NCBI RefSeq assembly: GCF_014698965.1
Contig: NZ_JACXAE010000009.1
Coordinates: 1 to 64,000 of the forward strand
Reading direction: 5' to 3'
DNA: 64,000 nucleotides
Source: Iningainema tapete BLCC-T55
Lineage (GTDB): Bacteria > Cyanobacteriota > Cyanobacteriia > Cyanobacteriales > Nostocaceae
In this document: positions 25,949-34,061 of the stretch, piece by piece
How the letters are laid out: every line of letters starts with the position of its first letter
How positions within the stretch are numbered: position 1 is the stretch's first letter
Position numbers and translations under genes: made by a program
The notes under the pieces: generated by a model
What the model was told of the DNA's origin: nothing
Seen by the model: the letters and a program-made list of their open reading frames with translations, nothing else
Database searches by the model: none

Positions 25949-27145
25949 ATGGCAGCAGATCAAGAAAGCCAATTATACAAAAAACCTTCTCTTTGGTGGC
26001 GAATCATAATTTTGACGGGTTTACTCACTGTAATCGCTGGGTTAGTCTCTATATACAGTATTTCACGATTGCAGTCAAATGTTAATCAGCCAGTAAAACC
26101 TGTAAAGGCTATCCCAGCTAAAGTTGCTATTACTGCTTTAGGGCGTATACAGCCTCAAGGTGAAGTTACTAAATTATCTGCCCCTAGTTCTCTGAGCGGT
26201 GTTAGAGTGGAAAAACTATTGGTAAAAGAAGGCGCGAGCGTTCAGCAAGGACAGATTATAGCGTGGCTAGAAGGTTACACTCGCGCTAGAACAGCTTTGC
26301 AACAAGCTACAGACAAAGTTCAAATTGCTCAAGTTCGCCTAGCACAAGTACAAGCAGGGGCAAAAACAGGTGACATTAATGCGCAAAAAGCAACAATCGC
26401 TCGCTTGGAGTCTCAACTACAAGGTGAAGCAGCCACTCAGCAAGCGGCGATCGCACGTTTAGAAGCTGAGTTAGCAAATGCCCAAACAGAGAACAATCGG
26501 TATCAACAACTATACGAACAAGGAGCTATTGCCGCTACCACAGCAGATAGTAAAAGGTTACAACAAAATACTCTACAACAGCAACTAAACGAAGCCAGAG
26601 CAAACCTCAACAGTACATTAAACTCTATTAATCAACAGATCACAGAGGCAAAAGCTAAATTAGGGAGTATTAAAGAAGTACGTCCTGTAGACGTTAAGTT
26701 AGCACAAGCAGAAGTTCAAAGTGCGATTACAGCTGTCAAACAGGCAAAAGCGGATTATGACTTAACTTATCTTAAATCTTCCATAGATGGAAAAGTTCTG
26801 AAAGTCAACACAAAAACAGGAGAAATAAGTAGTAATCAAGGAGTTATAGAGATAGGTAAAACATCTCAGATGATTGTAGTGGCAGAAGTTTACCAAACTG
26901 ATATTAACAAAGTACGTTTAGGTCAAAAAGCTACCATTACCAGCACAGCCTTTCCTAAAAAAATACAAGGAACTGTCAGCGAGATCGGTTTGCAAGTTGA
27001 CAGACAAAATATTTTAAGTGTGAATCCAACTGCAGAAACAGATCGCCGAGTAGTTGAAGTCAAAATCCGCATTAATAACCCAACAGATAGTCAACAAGTT
27101 TCTGGATTAACCAACTTACAGGTGGATGTTGCGATTCAGATCTAG
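25949..27145 (+). CDS. hgdB: HgdB: DevB-type membrane fusion protein for glycolipid export
   Basis: 398 residues, HlyD/DevB family. One N-terminal transmembrane helix (about 18-40, IIILTGLLTVIAGLVSIYSI) is followed by AITALGRIQPQGEVTKLSAP, the usual DevB lead into the lipoyl half. Then come GVRVEKLLVKEGASVQQGQI, a long Ala/Gln-rich coiled coil (about 105-250) and a beta-barrel region (LGQKATITSTAFPKKIQGTV). It would bridge the inner-membrane transporter and a TolC-type outer-membrane channel. Followed by hgdC after 53 bases and hgdA. In Anabaena PCC 7120 this trio (as I recall, all5347-all5345) is needed for a proper heterocyst glycolipid layer. Confidence 0.85.
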   Translation: MAADQESQLYKKPSLWWRIIILTGLLTVIAGLVSIYSISRLQSNVNQPVKPVKAIPAKVAITALGRIQPQGEVTKLSAPSSLSGVRVEKLLVKEGASVQQGQIIAWLEGYTRARTALQQATDKVQIAQVRLAQVQAGAKTGDINAQKATIARLESQLQGEAATQQAAIARLEAELANAQTENNRYQQLYEQGAIAATTADSKRLQQNTLQQQLNEARANLNSTLNSINQQITEAKAKLGSIKEVRPVDVKLAQAEVQSAITAVKQAKADYDLTYLKSSIDGKVLKVNTKTGEISSNQGVIEIGKTSQMIVVAEVYQTDINKVRLGQKATITSTAFPKKIQGTVSEIGLQVDRQNILSVNPTAETDRRVVEVKIRINNPTDSQQVSGLTNLQVDVAIQI

Positions 27146-27198
27146 TCAACACTTAACAGCTAACTGTACTAAAAATTATATTTTCCCAAATCTGCACC

Positions 27199-28377
27199 AT
27201 GATTGTCAAAATTCCCTTGGCATGGCTACAACTTGTCCGCAACAAAGTTCGTTCTTTAGTAGCTGTAGCTGGTATTGCTTTTATTGTAATTTTGATGTTT
27301 ATGCAACTTGGTTTTCAAGATGCGCTGTATTCTAGTGCTACCCAAGTACATCGTCACCTCCAAGGAGATTTATTTTTAGTCAGTTCTCAATATAAAGCTT
27401 TGACAGCCAACCAAAGCTTTTCTCGGACTCGTTTGTATCAAGCTTTAGGATTTAATGGCGTAGAGTCAGTCAGCCCCATGTACCTGGGATTTGCCAAATT
27501 TAAAAATCCTGTTACCGGGGAAAAATACTCAATATATGTTATGGGTTTTGAACCAGGAAAACCTGTAATGAATATGCCAGAAGTTGAGCAGAATTTGGAT
27601 AAAATTAAGATTCCTGATGTAGTATTATTTGACCAAAACTCTCGACGAGAATTTGGAAATGTTGCTGAAAGATTTGTTAAAGAGAAAACTGAGCCGTTCA
27701 TTGAAATATTTCCCTTTAACTCCATGACTGGTTACAGAGTTAGAGTAGGAGGTTTATTCAAATTAGGTCCTTCATTTGGGGTAGATGGAAATTTAATTGT
27801 TAGTGACACAACTTTCCTCAGAATATTTCCTAATAGTCGTCCAGCCGAGATGATAGATGTAGGTGCAATCTCCCTCAAAACAGGTGTTGATGCACAAATA
27901 GTCATGAAAAATTTGCAGCAAAACTTACCTGATGATGTGATTGTGTTCACCCGCCAAGGTTTTATTGATTTTGAAAAACAATATTGGGCAAATAGAACAC
28001 CAATTGGTTTTATACTTAATCTCATGCTGTCGATGGCTGCTGTTGTCGGTATAGTTATTGTTTATCAAATTCTCTACAGCAATATTTCCACTCAATTGAT
28101 AGCTTACGCTACTTTAAAAGCAATAGGTTATGCCAATAATTATTTATTGAGAGTAGTTTTTCTCCAGGCTTTCATGTTTGCAGTCTTAAGTTATATACCA
28201 GGATTTGTAATCTCTTGGTTATTATACGATTTTGCCATGCAAGCTACTAAGTTACCCATTATGATGTCTTTAAATAACGCGGTAATTGTGTTGATATCGA
28301 CAATTTTGATGTGTATGACTTCTGGAGCATTAGCTATGAACAAACTCTACTCAGCAGATCCAGTAGATATTTTCTAG
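27199..28377 (+). CDS. hgdC: HgdC: DevC-type ABC transporter permease (FtsX fold)
   Basis: 392 residues, DevC family. There is one N-terminal transmembrane helix (about 18-40), a large periplasmic domain (about 45-265) and three C-terminal helices (about 270-295, 318-342, 355-378). This is the MacB/FtsX arrangement. Landmarks: RNKVRSLVAVAGIAFIVILMFMQLGFQDAL at the start, VYQILYSNISTQLIAYATLKAIGY, and LYSADPVDIF at the end. No DevA-type ATPase gene follows, so HgdBC must borrow one. A heptamer repeat tract begins at the stop codon. Confidence 0.85.
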   Translation: MIVKIPLAWLQLVRNKVRSLVAVAGIAFIVILMFMQLGFQDALYSSATQVHRHLQGDLFLVSSQYKALTANQSFSRTRLYQALGFNGVESVSPMYLGFAKFKNPVTGEKYSIYVMGFEPGKPVMNMPEVEQNLDKIKIPDVVLFDQNSRREFGNVAERFVKEKTEPFIEIFPFNSMTGYRVRVGGLFKLGPSFGVDGNLIVSDTTFLRIFPNSRPAEMIDVGAISLKTGVDAQIVMKNLQQNLPDDVIVFTRQGFIDFEKQYWANRTPIGFILNLMLSMAAVVGIVIVYQILYSNISTQLIAYATLKAIGYANNYLLRVVFLQAFMFAVLSYIPGFVISWLLYDFAMQATKLPIMMSLNNAVIVLISTILMCMTSGALAMNKLYSADPVDIF

Positions 28378-28449
28378 GAGTCAGGAGTCAGGAGTCAGGA
28401 GCCAGAAGAAAGTAATAAACAAATGACAAATGACAAATGACAAATGACA
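28376..28449. repeat. Two heptanucleotide tandem repeat tracts
   Basis: Units AGGAGTC (about three and a half copies, 28376-28402) and AAATGAC (about four copies, 28419-28449) lie between hgdC and hgdA. Such short tandemly repeated heptamers are typical of heterocystous cyanobacteria. Confidence 0.85.
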
Positions 28450-28486
28450 CAGATTCAAAATCTCTCGCTTACATTCGTTATCTTCT

Positions 28487-29491
28487 ATGAACCTTCAAAA
28501 CAAAACCCTCCTCATCACCGAAATTGGTAGTTTTATCGGCATGCGTGCTGCTGAGCTAGCTCACGCACAAGGAATGAAAGTCCGTGGATTGCAAAGCCCC
28601 ACGCAGCAGAACATAAAAGTGCAAAACTTGAGTGCAGAAGTGATTGTTGGTGATGTAACCGATCCCGCTACTGCTAAAAAAGCCTGCAACGGGGTAGACA
28701 TTGTGTTGCATACAGCTGAAGTAGCCAAAGAAGGAGGTTCACTCGATCAGTTTCGGAAGATAAATGTTGGCGGAACAGTCAACATGGCTCAAGCTGCTAA
28801 GAATGCCGGAGTAAAAACCTTTGTTCATATCTCCAGTGTTCTAGTCTACGGCTTTAACTATCCTAATGGTATCACAGAAACTGGACCCCTATCCAGTGAA
28901 AATAATCCCTACTGTCAGACGAAAATAGAAGCAGAAAAAGCACTTTTACAACACAATGCTCCACCAGATTTTGGCATTATCATCATTAGACCAGGAGATG
29001 TTTACGGACCAGGATGCTTCCCGTGGATAGTCAGACCTCTACAGTTGATGCGCCAAAAGTTATTTGCATATGCAAATGAAGGACGCGGAGTCATTAACCA
29101 TGTGTATGTTGACAACTTGATCCAAGCCATATTTCTGGCAATAGAAAAAGAAACATACGGTGAAATCTTTAATGTCACTGACGGAGAAGAAACTTCTTGG
29201 AAAGATTATTTTACGCGCTTAGCTGACATTGCTGATTTACCTGCGCCTTTTTCTATGCCCAAAGATGAACTCAAACTATTTTTGAAGTTGCGCTATCAAG
29301 GACAGAAGCTTTTTCGACAACCAGCAGATATTCTTCCAGAAGTTGTAGATTTTATGTCTCGTCCCCATGCTTATTCGATCGCTAAAGCAAAGAGCGTATT
29401 AAATTATGAACCAACCATAGATTTAGAAGAAGGAATGCGGCACATACAGGCATGGCTACAAACAACTGATATTCAAAAATTGAAGCAATAG
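28487..29491 (+). CDS. hgdA: HgdA: NAD-dependent epimerase of the heterocyst glycolipid locus
   Basis: 334 residues, extended SDR family. N-terminal LLITEIGSFIGMRAAELA is a variant of the usual TGATGFIG dinucleotide motif. Then come GDVTDPATAKKACNGVDIVLH, HISSVLVYG, catalytic YCQTKIEAEKAL (Tyr-x3-Lys), IIIRPGDVYGPG and NVTDGEETSWKDYF. By position after hgdB-hgdC it corresponds to HgdA, reported as a UDP-galactose 4-epimerase affecting heterocyst glycolipid sugar content. The exact substrate here is inferred from synteny. Confidence 0.8.
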   Translation: MNLQNKTLLITEIGSFIGMRAAELAHAQGMKVRGLQSPTQQNIKVQNLSAEVIVGDVTDPATAKKACNGVDIVLHTAEVAKEGGSLDQFRKINVGGTVNMAQAAKNAGVKTFVHISSVLVYGFNYPNGITETGPLSSENNPYCQTKIEAEKALLQHNAPPDFGIIIIRPGDVYGPGCFPWIVRPLQLMRQKLFAYANEGRGVINHVYVDNLIQAIFLAIEKETYGEIFNVTDGEETSWKDYFTRLADIADLPAPFSMPKDELKLFLKLRYQGQKLFRQPADILPEVVDFMSRPHAYSIAKAKSVLNYEPTIDLEEGMRHIQAWLQTTDIQKLKQ

Positions 29492-29517
29492 TCCACGTAA
29501 ATCCACGTTAACATCTT

Positions 29518-30498
29518 ATGAGCAATCATCAACCAAGATTGAGTATTGGACTACCTGTATACAATGGGGAGAAATTTATCAAAGAAGCCATAGATTCAAT
29601 TTTGGCTCAAAGCTTTGAAGATTTCGAGTTAATCATCTCTGACAACGCATCAACAGACAAAACTGAGGAAATTTGTAGAGCATACGCTGAAAAATATCAA
29701 CGCATTCGTTACTACCGCAATCAAAAGAACATCGGTTGTGCTCGCAACTTTAATCGTGTCTTTGAATTATCTTCAGGCGAGTACTTTAAATGGGTAGCTC
29801 ATGATGATCTACACGCTCCTAATTTTCTTCAGAAGTGCATAGAAGTACTCGATCAAGACAAGAGCGTAATTTTGTGTCACTCTAAAACTTACTTCATTGA
29901 TGAAGAAGGTAAATTTTTACAGAACTATGATATCACGCTCAAAACCGATTCACCCAAACCACATGAGCGTTTTCATGAACTGCTTACTAAGCATCTATGC
30001 TATCAATGTTATGGCGTAATCCGCGCCAGCGTTCTCAAAATGACACCACCTATGGGCGGTTACGGTGCTGCAGACGCAATTTTATTGTTAAGACTTGGTC
30101 TTTTGGGACGGTTTCATGAAATCCCCGAATACTTATTCTTTGCTCGCCACCATCAGCAACAATCATTGAGTATGTTTTGTCCCGATTATTTGGTGTTTAC
30201 CAATAACAATCCACAATACTCATTGAATATGTTGCCTGATTTTTATGCTTATACAGTGTGGTTTGATTCGACAAAAGAGGGTAAAATTCTGTTTCCACAT
30301 TGGAGAATATTCTGGGAGTATTTATTCTCTATATGGTTGTTTCCACTCAAGTGGAACGAGCAAACATGGTGTTTTATTAGTTTGCTCAAGCAGCTAAAAG
30401 GAACAGAATATCTTTTACTCAAAGATTTGCTAATAGTAGCTCAAATCTTGTGGAAACGTTGGCAAAATAAATTTATCCAACACGTTAGCGTTTCTTGA
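29518..30498 (+). CDS. Family 2 glycosyltransferase
   Basis: 326 residues, GT-A fold. LSIGLPVYNGEKFIKEAIDSI at residues 8-28, LIISDNASTDKTEEI (about 41-55), and the DxD-type metal site in KWVAHDDLHAPNFL (about 92-105). The C-terminal half is rich in aromatics with weak membrane affinity. It begins 26 bases after hgdA and is probably cotranscribed. Role presumably sugar transfer in envelope glycolipid or polysaccharide formation; substrate unknown. Confidence 0.85.
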   Translation: MSNHQPRLSIGLPVYNGEKFIKEAIDSILAQSFEDFELIISDNASTDKTEEICRAYAEKYQRIRYYRNQKNIGCARNFNRVFELSSGEYFKWVAHDDLHAPNFLQKCIEVLDQDKSVILCHSKTYFIDEEGKFLQNYDITLKTDSPKPHERFHELLTKHLCYQCYGVIRASVLKMTPPMGGYGAADAILLLRLGLLGRFHEIPEYLFFARHHQQQSLSMFCPDYLVFTNNNPQYSLNMLPDFYAYTVWFDSTKEGKILFPHWRIFWEYLFSIWLFPLKWNEQTWCFISLLKQLKGTEYLLLKDLLIVAQILWKRWQNKFIQHVSVS

Positions 30499-30526
30499 AG
30501 CAAACGGAGTTAAGAAATTAGTAGGT

Positions 30527-30598
30527 TGGTTTGAGGTTACGAAACCCAACACTCAAAGGCATTTGTTAGATTTCGCTTTCGCTTAACTCAACCTACAA
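30527..30598. repeat. GTAGGTTGG-type interspersed repeat
   Basis: AGTAGGTTGGTTTGAGGTTA and CGAAACCCAACA on the left, TTTCGCTTTCGCTTAACTCA and ACCTAC on the right, form an imperfect inverted repeat. This is a dispersed element type familiar from filamentous cyanobacteria. Confidence 0.6.
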
Positions 30599-30659
30599 CT
30601 ACTTACTTTCTGCTCTCTGCCCGTGACTCATAGCTGCCTTCAAAACGAGTAACTAGATT

Positions 30660-31127
30660 ATGCTAAAAATCTCCAAAATCAGCACTTTATTACTTGCAAC
30701 TGTCTTCAGCTTCAGCTTAGTTAAAACAGTAAATGCACAAGCTACGCCAACACTAACTGTTGTAGTTGATGGAATTAGTCACAAACAAGGTCAAATTTGC
30801 CTAAGAGTATTCTCCAATGAACAAGGATTTCCGCTGGGAAATCGCGGTGAAGTAAAAAGTGGCTGCACGCAAATAAAAGGAAATTCTGTAACTAAGCAGT
30901 TCTACGGCTTGAAGCCAGGAACTTATGCTGTTGCCGTAGTTGACGATCAAAATGGAGATAATAAACTAAATACAGACTTTTTCGGTATTCCCAAAGAAGG
31001 TTTTGGGATTTCTAACAATCCTACTGTATCAATACAAACTGGTACACCAAAGTTCCGCACTGCTAGTTTTTCGCTAGTGAAAAATGCAACCATTAAAATT
31101 CAGATGAAATATTCACTAGACACATAA
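30660..31127 (+). CDS. Secreted DUF2141-type protein
   Basis: 155 residues. Signal peptide at 1-27 (ISTLLLATVFSFSLVKTVNA). The mature part has LTVVVDGISHKQGQICLRVF, GLKPGTYAVAVVDDQNGDNK and LNTDFFGIPKEGFGISNN. The segment GxYAxxxxHDxNxxxxLDxNxxGxPxEgxGfSN is the hallmark of DUF2141, a periplasmic beta-sandwich domain of unknown role. Its acidic loop DDQNGDNKLNTD could bind calcium. It sits within the glycolipid export and glycosylation cluster and may act in envelope assembly, but this is inference. Confidence 0.85.
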   Translation: MLKISKISTLLLATVFSFSLVKTVNAQATPTLTVVVDGISHKQGQICLRVFSNEQGFPLGNRGEVKSGCTQIKGNSVTKQFYGLKPGTYAVAVVDDQNGDNKLNTDFFGIPKEGFGISNNPTVSIQTGTPKFRTASFSLVKNATIKIQMKYSLDT

Positions 31128-31148
31128 TACATATATCCGAAAAAACAT

Positions 31149-31177
31149 GTAGAGACGTTCCGCCGGAACGTCTCTAC
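31149..31177. repeat. GTAGAGACG-type palindromic repeat
   Basis: GTAGAGACGTTCC GCC GGAACGTCTCTAC, perfect arms, between the DUF2141 gene and the following glycosyltransferase. Confidence 0.85.
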
Positions 31178-31226
31178 AAAGATTCTGAATAATGCATGTT
31201 TAATTTCTGTCGATGCATAATACACA

Positions 31227-32483
31227 ATGAAAGACTTAGCAATATTTCTCTCTAAGATTCTACTGGGTTGGTGGGGGGATCAGGTAATTATCTCACTTTT
31301 GTTCTTGCTATACCTACGCTTTTACCGCAAAAAATCATTACCAGACGATCTCTTACCCAAAACAGCAGTCATTCTTTACATACGTGGAGCCGATCCCTAT
31401 CTCTCCAATTGTCTACAAGCACTATTAAATCAGAACTACCTACAGTATGATTTAAAGTTGATTGTCGATAGTGAAGAAGACCCAGCTTGGAACATTATTA
31501 CGGATATAATTCGCAAAAACGGAGCAACTAACTTACATGTTAGTCTTCTACAGACACCTAACCCTAATTGTAGTCTCAAATGTCATGCTCTCATACAGGC
31601 TATTTCCGAACTAGATGATTCTTACAAAGTAGTTGCTTTATTAGATGCTGATACAGTTGTTCATCCTAACTGGCTACGTGAATTAGTCACTCCCTTAGCC
31701 AATCCTAAAGTCGGAGCAACAACAGGAAATCATTGGTATGTACCAGGTAGGTACTGGGGATCTTTAGTGCGGTACATGTGCAATATATCCACAGTAGTAC
31801 AAATGCACTTTTTCCGCATTGCTTGGGGTGGTACATTGGCTTTGAAAACAGAAGTAATTCACCAAACCGGATTGCTAGATAAGTGGGGACAAGCTTATGG
31901 CGAAGATATGATGATTAGCCGTATTCTGGCAAAACATAGTCAGCGAGTTGTATTTGTACCTTCTTTAATAATTCTCAACCGTGAAGAGTGTACTTTACAA
32001 AGCATCTACCACTGGTTCAAGCGACAACTGCTTTCTTCTCGACTTTACCACCCTCATTGGTGGGGTATAATTGTAGACGCAATTTTAAGCGTTTTGCTTC
32101 CGAACGTAATATTAGTATTGTTGATCTTAGCATTGTTAACAGGACAATGGGATGCGGCAACTGTGTTTTTTGACAGCCTTGGTGGTTATACACTAGCGGC
32201 ACTTTTGTTGGCTTGCGCTTTAGAAAAAGGAGTACAGCCGATCCTGCGCAATCACGATCAACGACTCACAAAATTATCAGTTCCTACACTGTTAAAAATG
32301 TTCATAGGAATACCTTTAAGTCAGTGGGTTTACGGCTTAGCAATGATATCCTCTCTAACTATGACAAAAGTCAACTGGCGAGGTGTGACTTATCAAATCA
32401 AAAGTCCTTGGAATATTCGTTTGCTCGACTACCGCCCATATCGGTTGTCAGCTCAACCAGATGATCCTAAGGTTTCGCTTTGA
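31227..32483 (+). CDS. Membrane-bound family 2 glycosyltransferase
   Basis: 418 residues. One N-terminal transmembrane helix (about 18-33). The catalytic domain spans about 45-275 with VVALLDADTVVHPNWL (DxD), AWGGTLALKTEVI, GEDMMISRIL (the ED of the third acidic motif) and WFKRQLLSSRLYHPHW in the place of the Q/RxxRW motif. The C-terminal part has three or four hydrophobic segments. It resembles ceramide-glucosyltransferase-like enzymes. It is in the hgd-hglT region, so a lipid acceptor is plausible. It ends in a repeat-rich stretch next to the convergent GMC remnant. Confidence 0.82.
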   Translation: MKDLAIFLSKILLGWWGDQVIISLLFLLYLRFYRKKSLPDDLLPKTAVILYIRGADPYLSNCLQALLNQNYLQYDLKLIVDSEEDPAWNIITDIIRKNGATNLHVSLLQTPNPNCSLKCHALIQAISELDDSYKVVALLDADTVVHPNWLRELVTPLANPKVGATTGNHWYVPGRYWGSLVRYMCNISTVVQMHFFRIAWGGTLALKTEVIHQTGLLDKWGQAYGEDMMISRILAKHSQRVVFVPSLIILNREECTLQSIYHWFKRQLLSSRLYHPHWWGIIVDAILSVLLPNVILVLLILALLTGQWDAATVFFDSLGGYTLAALLLACALEKGVQPILRNHDQRLTKLSVPTLLKMFIGIPLSQWVYGLAMISSLTMTKVNWRGVTYQIKSPWNIRLLDYRPYRLSAQPDDPKVSL

Positions 32484-32485
32484 AA

Positions 32486-32524
32486 ATCAGGAGACAGGAG
32501 ACAGAACCTGACTCCTGACTCCTT
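32486..32524. repeat. GGAGACA / TGACTCC inverted heptamer repeats
   Basis: ATCAGGAGACAGGAGACAG is followed by CCTGACTCCTGACTCC, giving an imperfect hairpin between two convergent genes. It could act as a bidirectional terminator. Confidence 0.65.
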
Positions 32525-32860
32525 CAAATTAATCTTTCCAGTAAATGCTCTCCAACTCGTAAAGCATTGGCCATAATAGTTAAGGACGGATTCACAGCAC
32601 TACTAGATGGGAAAAAACTACCATCAACAATGTAAAGGTTATCCACATCATGGGTACGGCAATTAATATTAAGCACCGAAGTTTTGGCATCTTCCCCAAA
32701 ACGGCATGTACCACATTGATGTGCAACATGTGCAACCTCTTTCCACGTCATTTTTGATGTAAGATTTAATGAAAATGACCCAAATTTTTTCGGTGGCTCG
32801 ATTGATTTTAACACTTGATTCCAACGCTTAATCAAGTGATTAAAGTTTGATTTTATGCGC
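32524..32860 (-). pseudogene. C-terminal remnant of a GMC family oxidoreductase
   Basis: The minus-strand frame contains VAHVAHQCGTCRFGEDAKTS, VLNINCRTHDVDNLYIVDGS and FFPSSSAVNPSLTIMANALR. This is the conserved C-terminal domain of GMC (glucose-methanol-choline) oxidoreductases with its HxCGTxRxG and NPxLTxxAxAxR motifs. The N-terminal FAD-binding domain (about 400 residues) is missing. Upstream the frame runs straight into the end of the SDR gene (overlap about 32853-32892), so a deletion has joined the two. The free fragment cannot bind FAD. Confidence 0.8.
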
Positions 32861-33647
32861 AGGCTTGATTGATCTGGGTTACACCAATCCACCGGAAAAT
32901 TGCATCCCCAAATTGTGGGAAAAGTTGTATATTGGAAAATAAAAGTTTAGTCAAAATTCCATCTAGGATTACTTCACCTTGGTTTTGCTTGATGGCTTTT
33001 AACACTGCGATCGCCACTTCTGTCGGTTCAGAGACACGCGCTAACTTGGGAGCTGGTTTGCCAAATTTCAGAAACATTCCTGCTTTTGTATATCCTGGGC
33101 AGACGACAGAAACCCCTACATTTGTATTTGCTAACTCCTGCCTGATTGCATCTGTCCACATAATTAAACCAGCTTTACTAGCTGAATAAATACTGTTGTA
33201 AGGCGCTCCCTTTTTACCTGAACCAGATGCAATATTCACAATATGACCACTATTACATGCTAACATACTTGGTAGTATCAAACGAGTTAACTCCATACCT
33301 GCAATTAAATTAGTCGTCAATATTGACTGAATATCTTCAAAAGAGTAATTTTGAAAAGGTCGGTATTTTTCAATTGCAGCATTATTAATCAAAATATCGA
33401 CTGAACCGACAAGTTGATTAACCTGCTGTAATAAAGCAGGTAATTCTGCTACTTTGCTAATATCAAAGGGGATACTTACTCCTCTACCTCCTGCAATTTC
33501 AACTTCAGCACATATGTTATCTAACTGTACTTGAGAACGAGAAACACACACCACAGTTGCTTTCTCTCTTGCCAAAGCACGAGCGATATATACACCAATA
33601 CCGCCGGATGCTCCAGTTAATAGCACTGTTTTACCTGCTATGTCCAT
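32853..33647 (-). CDS. HetN-like short-chain dehydrogenase without the RGSGR motif
   Basis: 264 residues, classical SDR. GKTVLLTGASGGIGVYIARAL at the start, ILINNAA (about 84-90), catalytic Ser in NIASGSGKKG, and YSASKAGLIMWTDA with Tyr-x3-Lys (about 152-156). The GVYIARALA.E.ATVVCVSRSQ stretch and the C-terminal ...RWIGV...NQ resemble HetN of Anabaena as I remember it. HetN carries an inhibitory pentapeptide RGSGR before NIAS, but here the position reads LACNSGHIVNIAS. So the ketoreductase fold is kept and the patterning peptide is absent. Its end abuts the GMC remnant. Confidence 0.78.
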   Translation of the reverse strand: MDIAGKTVLLTGASGGIGVYIARALAREKATVVCVSRSQVQLDNICAEVEIAGGRGVSIPFDISKVAELPALLQQVNQLVGSVDILINNAAIEKYRPFQNYSFEDIQSILTTNLIAGMELTRLILPSMLACNSGHIVNIASGSGKKGAPYNSIYSASKAGLIMWTDAIRQELANTNVGVSVVCPGYTKAGMFLKFGKPAPKLARVSEPTEVAIAVLKAIKQNQGEVILDGILTKLLFSNIQLFPQFGDAIFRWIGVTQINQACA

Positions 33648-34007
33648 AATGTTAATTTAGTTAAATTTCCAGCCCAATCCCACTCGTCGCAATGTTTTTT
33701 CTTGCGTCTTAGTCTACAGAATTATTGATTTAGTATGCAACGCCTGTTTTTTTCGATTAATCGTTAGTTTAGCTAAATTCAATTATAAAAATAGTACTTT
33801 TAATACTTTTTTAGGTATTTTGTACATCAATATAACTTGATTATATTGTGAAATCAAAATACAGCTATTTTGATTTAGTTGCAAATTAACAGTTGCGGCT
33901 TATTTAAAAACATAGAATAGCACTAAATCAACCACAATTTTATTCAGCAGTAGTTAGTAATAATCATGACTGAAAATGTGGTTTGACAGTCATAACACCG
34001 AATTTGT
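33648..34007. other. Divergent intergenic region between the SDR gene and hglT
   Basis: About 360 bases, AT-rich, holding the promoters of the SDR gene (minus) and hglT (plus). TTGATTATATTG and AAATACAGCTATTTTG are short inverted stretches, but I see no firm regulator site. A palindromic repeat follows at 34008. Confidence 0.4.
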
Positions 34008-34036
34008 GTAGAGACGTTCCGTCGGAACGTCTCTAC
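34008..34036. repeat. GTAGAGACG-type palindromic repeat
   Basis: GTAGAGACGTTCC GTC GGAACGTCTCTAC located 25 bases ahead of the hglT start. It therefore lies in the hglT leader and may fold in the transcript. Confidence 0.85.
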
Positions 34037-34061
34037 AAATATACAACAAACAGTGTGAATT

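Noticed and set aside
27438-28025. Two minus-strand frames antisense to hgdC
   Set aside because: They are shadows of the permease gene, with no ribosome site or domain.
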